From Chlorops oryzae (Eukaryota; Arthropoda; Insecta; Diptera; Chloropidae): a DNA stretch of 64,000 bases. A model generated the notes under the pieces. The model searched no databases and was not told the origin of the DNA. It saw only the letters and a program-made list of their open reading frames with translations. Shown piece after piece: positions 1 through 10,479 of the stretch. The position numbers and the translations under genes were made by a program. The stretch covers positions 7,233,723-7,297,722 of the forward strand of contig CM035809.1 of assembly GCA_020466095.1 (NCBI GenBank), given 5' to 3'. Positions within the stretch are counted from its first letter, which is position 1. Each line of letters starts with the position of its first letter.

Positions 1-2055
1 GGTAGCAGTTGAATTTGATGTTGGAAAAGTGTTGATAGTTTTCAATGTGCTCTCTGCCGTTGTATGTAGAAGTTGGTAGAAGGTAGAGGTTATCAAGCTT
101 GAAGTGAGTGAATGGGTGAGTTTTCTTACAGGACCATAATTATACAAATACATACATATACACTTTTAACGGTCAAAAAAGTGTGACGTAAGAGTTTCTT
201 ACCAATAAGGACAGACATCGAAATGATCGAAACTGTAATGTAAAATTTCCCAAGGAGTCAAAAATAAGTACAATAAAAGTATCTTACTTTGTTACATTTT
301 CGACATAAAATCATATGGGAATTGTTCACATTGAGGGAGTCTGGTGTATCCTTTGCTTCAATCCAATTAATACAAATTGGTTTCGTCTGTTAAATTTGTT
401 CAGTCGATTGAGCAAAACTTTTCGACATTAGCATTAAAATCTTTACACGATTGTTGCATAATTTCTTCTTGGATTCATGGAAATATTCAGAACGAAATTG
501 GAAAAGTTTGAAGCATTGTAAGGACTTTTGCTTGCATAATAATATGCTCTAAGAAGGGGGCTGGATGGAGGCGTTATGGAGGGTTTTTGTTCTTACTTTT
601 GAATATTACCGAGAAGATTTCTATCTTAAAAAATTCTGTTTGGAAGAGAGCCACCATTGAAGCTATTATTTTTGAAGGTTTTTGTCAAAAAAGCGAATTA
701 AAGACTAGGTTTTATACCTGGAAAAAACTCCTTCAGATAGACACTTTTGTTGATATCTTTCATTACAATGACTATAAAAGGAACATTTCTTTTGAAATGC
801 TTAAAGCACAGGTATCTCATGAGTACCTTTCGTCATATTTGGTATGACTGTTTTATTAGAATGCTTGATTTTAGCCCACAAAGTTTAAAATTAAGAAAAT
901 TAACATAATTAAAGGTTTTCAAGGAAGCCATATCCTAACGCCTTTACAGAGGGTTTTCTTGTCTTTCCAACTTTTCCTAGAAATTGTTTTTTTCGCAGTC
1001 GGCTCTTACATCAAAGCTTCTATATTTCGAGAGCTGTTCAGCCTGCTTATCTAATTACTGCCTGCATTAGAATGCCTGAGTAACGAAAGACCCATGTTTC
1101 TAGAGGGTTTACTGCTGTCCTTGACTCCCTGTGCAGCATAGGGCCTTCTATAGACTTTAAAATGGCACTAATAAAGAGAAACCACAATGGAAAATCCCTT
1201 TCAGTTAGTAGAGATTCTTATAAAGGCTCAACTGCTCAGAGCCTTAGTAGATTAGATACTCTAACTAACATCTGAGCTATAATGCCACTGACCACTGTTG
1301 CCAGTTTTTTAATAGGGATCTATTCTCCGAATGTCTCAAATTAAGACTAAAATTCCCTCAAATTTTAATTTGAAATCTTCTTAAAACAATAATTGGTCCC
1401 GTCAAAAATTTCTTTCAAGACTTTTCTCCCCTAAGTATCCCCTAAAGACTAGAAATTTCGCTCAATTTAGAGGACCGGCTATTATCGTTCTTATTGCCTT
1501 TCTTTTCGCATTTAATTTTGATCTCTATAAAGAGACTGGATGGACACGCCAGAGACCATCCGTCCTTGAGTAAATTGTAGTTTTTCATAAAAATATTCAA
1601 GCACAAAATTATTTCGTCTTGTTTCAAAACAAAATAATACTTCCAACTAATTACCTCTCGCATTATTTTATACTCAAAACTCATTTCGAGTCATCCTTCT
1701 TCCCTTGTGGAATTCAGGTAGCAACGAAATCCGGCGTCTCCCTACCGCCGTGACGTAAAAGCAATGAACTCTCTTTTCCGTCTGCATTAAGATGACGTTC
1801 GGCCGAACACAGCGTATTGAGGCATGAAGTCCAGGTGTTCATGTTCTGGCATGCACGGCATCGAACCAAACGAAATCAACCAGAATGTCCGTATAATTTT
1901 CTAGCGGTCTGTGCTAACGAGTTTCCTTTACGAATGTGGAACAAAAACAAAAATCCATGCACGAATATTTTATTTAGTTTTTAAGAAATAAGAATTAAAA
2001 ATTGATTTAAAAAATTTTTAAATAATTAATTATAATTTAATTATTTTTCTTACAG
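1..2055. other. Upstream flank of prospero, no gene recognised
   Basis: No open frame here resembles a protein I know, and the short frames are AT-rich chance ORFs. About 1730-1930 is visibly more GC-rich and complex than its surroundings and has two TGACGT (CRE/bZIP-type) cores, near 1750 and 1793. It could be regulatory, but I see nothing that proves it. The 3' end (2041-2055) is a pyrimidine tract ending in TTACAG, the acceptor for the next feature. Confidence 0.4.
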
Positions 2056-2100
2056 GAGGATCTACGATGGACGACAGAGATAAATAACGCTTTGTTTGTG
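2056..2100 (+). other. pros: Candidate 5' non-coding exon of prospero (45 nt) with a 6-codon uORF
   Basis: The segment is bounded by a textbook acceptor (TTTTTCTTACAG, AG at 2054-2055) and a textbook donor (GTAAGT from 2101). It is too short to code on its own. It contains ATG at 2067 followed by GAC GAC AGA GAT AAA TAA, a complete minimal upstream ORF (MDDRDK). It lies 2.6 kb upstream of the prospero start on the same strand, so a spliced leader exon is the simplest reading. No transcript data are available; an exon of another transcript is possible. Confidence 0.5.
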
Positions 2101-2242
2101 GTAAGTTTTATAACAATTTTATTAGTCATACCATAACTATATTTAGTACCTACAAGAACATTCAGATTCGACTTATATTTTCTTAAATTTATTTTTTTTT
2201 GGTACTGAAGGAATTTCTCTCGGCCTCACTGTAGATGTGTGA

Positions 2243-2319
2243 GTGCATTGAATTAAGGGGTGGCAATGGTGGTTGCAGTTTTAACGCAGCCACCGAACAT
2301 ATGACGGAATTCAATGCAC
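2243..2319. other. Imperfect hairpin, possible structured RNA or conserved element
   Basis: GTGCATTGAATT at 2243-2254 is perfectly complementary to AATTCAATGCAC at 2308-2319 (12 bp). Nested inside, GGTGGTTGC at 2268-2276 pairs with GCAGCCACC at 2286-2294 (one G-U) around a 9-nt loop. The 13-nt stretches between the stems do not pair well, which is unlike a typical pre-miRNA. The element is more GC-rich than its surroundings and lies 142 nt downstream of the candidate leader exon. Confidence 0.35.
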
Positions 2320-2579
2320 AGAAAAAGAACAACAAGTACAGTTGGTTTTAATATCTTCAATTACAGTGGGCAAAATACAAAAAAAATTAAATTAATTTTC
2401 AGTTTTATTTTTTATTTTAACTATTACAATTAAATGGACGTCTAGACTGGAAAAATGGCTATGCTTAAAGAAGGCAATATAGTCGTAAAAACTTGACTCT
2501 TTTTTTTAGAATAATTGAAAGATCATCAGATGGGAGCCCAAATTTCTGTTGATTAATAACAAGTTGCATAATTTTGCTA

Positions 2580-3310
2580 ATGAGGGGGAAACCTTCCATG
2601 AAATATACCCTTTTTATGAGAGGGAAAAGGAGATTCTAAGAAAAATCTTTAAAATCCGTGTTATAAAATTCTTAACCTCTCACTAGCCTTGTCCATAAAT
2701 TGACTCAGTTCATTAAAGGGAAAATAATATCCCTAACAAAGGAATATATTTTTTCATTTAGGATTCTGAAACCATTTCAGTATTTACCCATAGAAAAGGC
2801 TCAGTTTATGAAAAGGAAAATAAAATCCCCAAGAAAAATTATTACAGTGCTTGATCTACAATTCTGAAACCTTTTCTTGGACTTTCCCATGAAATAAACG
2901 CTCAAATGAAAGGAAAAATAAAATCTCTGATGAAATGCAAAATTTTTTTATATAATATTCAGAACCTTTATTTGGCCATATCCATAAAAAAATACTCCCT
3001 TAGTTAAAGAAAAAATAAAATCCCAACGAAAAAAAAAGACTTTCTATAAAATTCTGAACCTTCCTTTGGACATATCCATAAGAAAGGCCTGATTGATAAA
3101 AGAAAATTAAGATACCAAAGAAAAATTCGTTAGAGGCCTCAATTCAAAATTGTGGATCCTGCCCTTGGACTTACCTTTTATTCAGACTCAATCGATGAAA
3201 GGAGAAATAAGATCATAAAGAAGAAATATATTTAATTAAAGATTGTAAAACCTTTTCTTGGACTCTGTCATAAAATAGAAACGCTAAGTAAAAAGGAGGA
3301 TAAAAATCCC
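2580..3310. repeat. Diverged tandem repeat, ~96-bp unit, about 7 copies
   Basis: A recurring block reads roughly: CTGAAACC-TTTTCTTGGAC, then TCCATAA, then AAAGGCTC, then GAAAGGAAAATAAAATCCC, then an A-rich stretch. The '(C)TGAACC'-like landmark recurs near 2672, 2767, 2863, 2961, 3054, 3152 and 3246, a steady spacing of 93-98 bp. Units differ by many substitutions and small indels, so the array is old. It probably lies in a prospero leader intron. It has no coding potential. Confidence 0.7.
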
Positions 3311-4682
3311 ATAGACAAAGTCATTGAAATTTTTTATCTCTTCCTCATTATATTTAAATCTTTTATAATTCCGAAAAATATGGAATTTATGGACTTTTCC
3401 TCTCAACATTTCTTTCCATTTCTTCGTTCTATTTTCTTTTAGAGAGACTTTAAAGCGCCAGTAAGGAGAGAAGAAACAACTAAAAATTATCAATTTCAAA
3501 TTGCCAAAAAAAAAAAAAACTAATTAATTAAAATTAAATTAAGAATAAGGTCCTGAAAATAAAACCAAAACCAAAATTCGATAATTGAAATTCCAAATTT
3601 TGGAAAAAAATTAAATTTTGCTTGACATAACTATTTGCGAACAACAACAAAAACGTCATTCAATCGACGAGCAAGCAAATAAAATACGGAGAAACGGCAA
3701 ACCCCCTTAAAAGAGCCAAAAACAAGAATTTTTCAAATTAAATGCAAAGGACATTCGCATGTGTGTGGTGGTGGAAAGAAAATTCAAAACAAAATTTACA
3801 ATTAGAAAACGGAAAAAAAGAAAACGCAAAACAGCAACAAACGTCGACGAAGAAGAAGAAGAAAGAACCAACAACAACAAAAACGGAATCAAACGTATTG
3901 AGAGAAAAGACAAAATTTCACAGTTTGGCGAATTCGATAATTCTTGAGAGAAAGGAACAAGCAAGGACCAAAACCAAGAAAATCAGAACCACATTGTTAA
4001 ACGAGGTATTTAACGCCAAAAAGAGGAAGTAAAAAAGAATAACAAAAACAATCGACAAAAGGAGAATTCCAATATTGCTACACACACAAAATAAACTAGA
4101 CTTGACCACAACAAAAAAACAAGAGAAAAAGAGCGTATCCTTTTTTCTTAGAAAAAGAGAGAGAGAGAGATTGGGAACTCCCATTCAAGATCGGAGCGTG
4201 ATTCAAATATTGAGTTTACGATTTAAGAAATTGAGTGTGCGAATAATAAAGCGGGGAAAGAAACCATCGAGATTTCTGCGGCGAATTCAAAAGAAATTCG
4301 AACTCAAAGCAGCCGAAAGGGAATACTCTCAAAAACTTTCGCTGCGAAAGTAGTGTGTGTGTGTGCTTGTTAGCAGCCTACTAAGAGACGGGCCAATCGA
4401 GGGAATCTGTCGCGTTCTCACACACTCGCTCGCGCACATACACTACTGGCTACGTGCTCGAGTGAAGAAGGCAACAACAAAACGAGCTAAAATTGCTGAA
4501 CACACAACAACCGAAATCACACATAGAACACACACACAGACACACGCGTGCATAACTTATCTTTGAGTCGTACTCAAGTCGCTGTTTCTACTCATTTTCA
4601 AGAGCTCAATTTCTCATTTTATTGCCGCAGTGTGAGGGTAGAGTGATTGGTTGATTATTACTTGCTGTATGTGTGACATCTT
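3311..4682 (+). other. pros: Prospero leader intron and/or 5' UTR, A- and AC-rich
   Basis: No protein is recognised. From about 3640 the plus strand is A-rich with AAC/CAA, GAGAG and CA repeats, a style typical of long neural-gene leaders in flies. Several short ATG frames are present (for example 3742-4032, 4075-4353, 4357-4566) and would act as uORFs if transcribed. A plausible acceptor is TTTTATTGCCGCAG with AG at 4629-4630, which would place only 52 nt of leader before the start codon. An in-frame TGA at 4674-4676 closes the frame upstream of the start. Confidence 0.45.
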
Positions 4683-7600
4683 ATGATGTCATTACTAAAG
4701 ACAACAGCAGCAACGACAACAGAAATAGCAACAGCAACAACAAACACAGCAATAGCACCGAATCGTAATATACCAACAACAGCAACAACAACAACAACAA
4801 CAACAATAGCATTACCGCAGTCAACATCGCCGCACTTATCACCGGAACTATTAGAAACGACGACGGAAATTCAGAAGCAGCACGAACGTAAGCAACCGCC
4901 ACCAATACAGAGAAGCAATATTAACGGCAACGATCAGAAAAGCGGAGAAGGCATAAGCAATAAGAGCGACAACAACAACAAGAATATTCACGAGAATTGT
5001 AACGAGGCAGACGACGACAACCACGACGACGAAAACGACAACGACAACGAAAACGACATCGACGCCGACGACGACGACGACGACGTCGTTATACTCGAAC
5101 CTCGGCGAGGAACTCGTCGAAGCAATCGTAGTAGTCGTGGCCGTAGTCAAAGTCGAAGTAGCAATAGCAGCGGTAGTCAGTGTTGTGCTGTCAGCAAGAC
5201 AACAACGTCGTCGTCGTGCGCAGCAACTTCGAAATCAAAACTCATTTTGAAACTCAAGAAAGACGCGTCGTCGTCCTTAAACCGTAATAACCGTAATAGC
5301 TCGTCGTCAACATCATCGTCGTCGAATTCTTCGTCGCCAATATTATCGTGTGAATTACTTACGAATACGAGTGACAGATTAATTTTCAATAAAAATAACG
5401 GTAATAATAATTGTGTCAGTGCAGCAAACAACGCCAGCGTCAACGGTGGCAATTTAAATCATAATAGTAATAATATTAATATTAATATCGATCAAAACGA
5501 TTCGAATCACAGTGAAACCTCGAAATCGTTCAAGCCAATAACAAATTTCAAATTGACAAATTGTGTAAACCTTAAACGTAGTCCCAGTTCCAGTCCTAGT
5601 TCGATTGCAACTGGCAATACATCGACTACGCCAATTTCAACAGCCGCTTCTGCATTCATGAGTAGTGCTGCTGCGGCTGCCGCGGGTGCCGCTGGAGGAG
5701 GTCTATATGGCGCGCTGTTGAATCGTGACAATTGTAGTAATCTTATAGCTTCGTCCGTCGCGTCCGTCGCAACAACAAACACAACAAACAACATAAATTC
5801 CAATACGAACAATTCGGTAACACATCCAGCATCGCCTACCTCGGCTGCGACGGCCTCGCTATTATCATCGAGCAGTTTTACAGCTGCACTCGGTAATATT
5901 TTTGGTGCTAACGGTTTCGGTTCCGCGAAAATGTTAAACGAACTCTTCGGACGACAGATGAAACAAGCACAAGATGCTACAAGCGGTCTACCGACAGCGA
6001 CCGCTTTGGACAATGCAATGCTTGCCGCTGCCATGGAATCAGCGACCTCCGCTGACCTCCTGAGTGCGGCTGGCCTAGTGAATAGTTTAAACATAAATTC
6101 TAGCAGCAAATTGCTCAATAATAATACAATAAATAGTCTGAATAATATTAGCAACGCTGTCAACAGCAATGGCATTGATAACATCAGCAGCAGCAACAAT
6201 AACAACAACAACAACAACAATAACAGTAGCAGCAGCAGCATCATTCAGCAGCAACAGCAGCCACGAAGTGTTACCCAATCGCCAAAAAATCGTCGCATCA
6301 GCAATTCAAGTGATCGTTCGCTCGATGACAATGGGAACTCGCGTGCTGGCGCCGATGTTTGTTCACCACCGCGGGCACCATCGGCCAGCTCGACATCAAA
6401 TGTGGTAAATGTTGTTAATGCTGCTGTCACTGCTACGAACAGCAGCACATCGCCCACACTGCAGCAGCAGCAAAATGAGCTTGCTCATCATATGCTTCGC
6501 AACATTCTGCAAGGAAAAAAGGAACTAATGCAGCTGGATCAAGAACTGCGTTCAGTTATGAACAACAACAACAACAACAACAGCAGCAGCAACAGCAGCA
6601 ACAAAAAGACCCACAAGATACATTGAAACACAATAATAACAATAGTTCGGCGGCAAACAATAACAATGTGTCCGAGAAATCATCCAGTAATAATGTGATA
6701 AATCTGCTCGAAGATTCAATGTCAGATGTTCGCATCAAAAGCGAGCCCAATACGCAGACCACAACCCACTGCAAGAGGACATCGAATGACCGAATTAAAT
6801 CATCGGATTCCGATGTTGCCGATACCGCATCACACCATGAAGATGATGGTCAACCCTCTGAAAGTGAACATATGGATCACCAGGATGTGAATGAACAACA
6901 AGAGATCGAACGGCGGCGACTTTCTTCAGATATTTGCGTTGTGACCAAAAAGGAAGCCGACGACATACTCGAAGACGTCGAGCTAATGGGACTCAATTCA
7001 CGCTCCGATCTGGAATCTTTAGGCTCGCCAAGCAATTCGGATATGATGCTGTTGGACAATAGTAAAGATGAGCTCGAGGAGGAGCTTGAAAAAGATGTTG
7101 CGGCAACAATGTCGAAGAAATCGAGCGGTGGCGATCTAAAGCGATCACGCGTGGAGAATATCGTGACGACAATTCGTTCCAGCCCCGTTTCATCACAGCC
7201 CCATCTACAGGTTAATGGTTGCAAGAAACGTAAGCTCTATCAGCCGCAACAGCACGCCATGGAACGCTATGTTGCCGCTGCAGCTGGACTGAATTTCGGC
7301 TTGAATCTTCAGAGCATGATGCTCGATGGAAACGATTCGGATGATCTGGAATCACCGCAAATACAACAGAAACGCGTCGAGAAGAATGCACTGAAATCAC
7401 AGCTGCGTTCAATGCAGGAACAACTCGCTGAAATGCAGCAGAAATATGTGCAATTATGCTCTCGCATGGAACAGGAGTCCGAATGCCATGAGATCGAAGA
7501 CAGCATTAGCGAGAGCATGGATCAGGATCAAGACGACAATGCTGCGGATTTGTCGCCATCACCCTCTTTAACCGGTGAGTCATCAGTTGTCATTGAAAAA

Positions 7601-8170
7601 TCCCAACCAACCGTTGATCGGGCTAGCTCAACCTCACCACTGCTCAAGAGCTCAAAGCAATTTGGCAACTCGAACTCGATGTCCTTGGACAGCAATGTGA
7701 TCTCGCAAATGATGAGTAAAATGATGTCGTCGAAAATGCACAATCAAATTGTTGGACACGGTCAGATGCAACAGGTATTCAATGGGTCGCTTCCTTTGCT
7801 ACCACAAATGACACAAATGCAGACCGAAAATGCGACCAACAGTGGCACGCCTCATATGACACACCATCAAGCGTTAAGCAATGCAGCAGCTGCCATGTAC
7901 CTAGGGCAGCATTTCTTCTTCGATCAAGACGCACGCTCGAACAATGTGAACATTTCAAACGACTTGAGTAAGCCCAATAATAATGGCGATGCGCTCAAAA
8001 TTGTTGATGCGCTGCGTCAGCATACCATGCAACAGCAACAGCAGCAGCAACAGCAGCAGCAGCAACAACAACAACAGCAACAAGAGCAACAGGAACAACA
8101 ACGTCGTATGGAGCAAGAACAACAACAGCGACGAAAAGAAGAACAACAAGCACAACATGCTCAGCAACAG

Positions 8171-8201
<31 letters not shown>

Positions 8202-10479
8202 TGCAACGTCAACAACAGCAAATGGAACAAAACAATTCAACGCCACTAAATCAGCCCACCCGCCCTCAACTGAATCACAATCGTTTGCATCAACGTCTCT
8301 CGAACAGTTCACACTCCTCGCTCAAATCAGAACTCTCCGAGAAATTCAATATGCTGCGCTCCAGTTCCAATTCCATGATGCGCATGTCCGGCTCAGATCT
8401 AGAAGGCCTGGCCGATGTCCTAAAATCCGAGATAACAACATCGCTTTCAGCGCTCGTCGATACGATTGTAACACGATTTGTCCATCAACGTCGACTCTTC
8501 AGCAAGCAGGCCGATTCAGTGGCCGCTGCTGCCGAGCAACTGAACAAGGACCTATTGATGGCATCACAAATTCTCGATAGGAAGTCGCCACGCACAAAAG
8601 TTGCCGATCGCTCGTCACAATCACAACAGAGCGCCAACAGCAGCAGCAATAGTATAAGCTCGTTGGCGGGAGCAGCTGGAAGTAATGCTGCCGCAAGCAA
8701 TGCAGTTCACGCATCCACTCAATCAGGTAATAACGGTTCTCTTCTTCTAGTCAATAATGCCCCTTCAAGTACTAACAATCATCACCACCACCACCATACC
8801 AACGGTCCAATCCAAATCCCGAATGGCAATCATTTGGGACATTTGCCGCCCACTGCAAGCAATGTTCCACAATCGCAGATGAGTAACGCGGCTGCTGCTG
8901 GTGGCGGCGTTAACGTGCCACAGCATCCGCTCATCAATAGCAATTCAAATGCGACCGTCAATATCAATAATCAAGCCAATCAGGCGCAGCAATTATCGCA
9001 AATGTCACAAATGTCCGCTGCGCTGAATGCTCAAAATGCATGCCAAAGTCTGGCACTCGCTGCACCACGCCTCAACGGCAATCAGCTATCATTTCCTTCG
9101 CCTGCAGCGGCTGCAGCTGCCGCAATGGGTCTTCAAATGCATCATGCCGCTGCTGCCGCTGCCATGTCTGCAGCAGCCGCAGCAAATCAGCAGCAGCAGC
9201 AGCAACAACAACAGCAACAGCAACATCAGCAACAGCTAAATAGCCAAATGAGCGCAGATAGCGGCGCCAACCAGAGTCTTAATATTGCCACCATGGCCAG
9301 CAATCCTAATAATAATCCTCTAAATAGTAATAGCACTACTAACAATAGTCTAAGTACAATTAATATACCACCTCCTCATATTCGACCTTCGCCCACAGCG
9401 GCAGGAATGTTTCAGGCACCCAAAGCTCCACAAGGCATCAATCCGGTTGCTGCTGCAGCACTATACAATTCGATGGCCGTTGCCGGTGCTGGCAATCAGA
9501 TGAATCCCTTCTGCATCTCAGCCGATGTACGTGATCAACAACAGCAGCAGCAACAACAACAGCAACAACAGCAGCAACAACAGCAGCAACAACAGCAACA
9601 ACAACAGCAGCAACTCGAACAGAATGAGGCATTAAGTCTTGTGGTCACACCGAAAAAGAAGCGCCATAAGGTCACCGACACACGCATCACACCACGCACG
9701 GTAAGCCGAATATTAGCCCAAGATGGGCTCGTTGTACCGCCACCGAATACTGGTTCTGGCGGTACACAGGTAAATGGTAATTCATTAATTGATAATAAAT
9801 TCGGTGTACAGAATAACAACGGTCGCGATCAACAATCGGGTCAACAAAGCCAACAAAATTCAACAACAAATGCCGGCAATTGCAATTTAACATCCAGCGG
9901 CGCTATGAACAACGGTAACAACACACCAAATTGTAATATGAGCAATAATTCCAATACAACACCCGCGCAAAGTCCATCACCGCGTGGTGGTCAACTGCTA
10001 CCACCCGGCGGCGGCTATCATCCACCACCACCTCCACCACCACCACCCATATTGCCAGTGTCGTTGCCCACTTCGGTGGCCATACCAAATCCGTCATTAC
10101 ATGAGTCGCAAGTCTTCTCACCATACAGTCCGTTCTTTAATCCTCATGCGCCGCATGCACCAGTGCAACCACCACCGAACGGTCCGCATGGAACGCATGC
10201 GACACCAACAGCCGCGCAAATCCATCACATGAAACTATCATCGAGTCCGCCCGGTCTAGGCGGCCTGATCGATACGCGCGACTCACCGCCACTGCCGCAT
10301 CCGCCAACAATGTTGCATCCCGCCCTCCTAGCCGCTGCCCATCACGGTGGCTCACCAGATTACAGCGCGCACCTGCGAGCCGCCATGGATGCCCAGGAAC
10401 GTAATTCTGATTGTAACTCAGCCGACATGCAGTTCGAAGGAATGCAGCCAACCATATCCTTCCTGAAACAACAGATGAT
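4683..10479 (+). CDS. pros: prospero coding exon 1 (N-terminal regulatory region)
   Basis: The start is the first ATG after an in-frame TGA at 4674; a second ATG follows directly. Order: Thr/Asn-rich start; acidic DDDDDD stretch near 5070; Arg/Ser-rich block near 5110-5160; [16 protein letters not shown] near 5931; then an apparent frameshift. Later blocks typical of the Prox family are [13 protein letters not shown] (~7150), a basic nuclear-localisation signal [10 protein letters not shown] (~7223), a predicted coiled coil [19 protein letters not shown] (~7392), [20 protein letters not shown] (~8432) and [19 protein letters not shown] (~9644). Poly-Gln runs lie near 8028-8090, 8160-8220, 9187-9235 and 9535-9612, with a His run near 8778. 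The exon ends at 10453 when the U12 donor is used or at 10479 when the U2 donor GTGAGT is used. The frame up to about 6560 and the frame after it differ by one base. Confidence 0.9.

Noticed and set aside
3742..4566. Series of 70-96-codon plus-strand frames upstream of prospero
   Set aside because: Lys/Thr/Asn-rich readings of A-rich leader DNA with no similarity to known proteins; at most uORFs.
5507..6244. 245-codon minus-strand frame of mostly Leu, Val and Ala
   Set aside because: Antisense shadow of the CAA/CAG/AAT repeats in the prospero exon.
8727..8750. GT...TTCTTCTAG pattern resembling a tiny intron in the prospero exon
   Set aside because: Only 24 nt, far below functional fly introns, and the reading frame is open through it.
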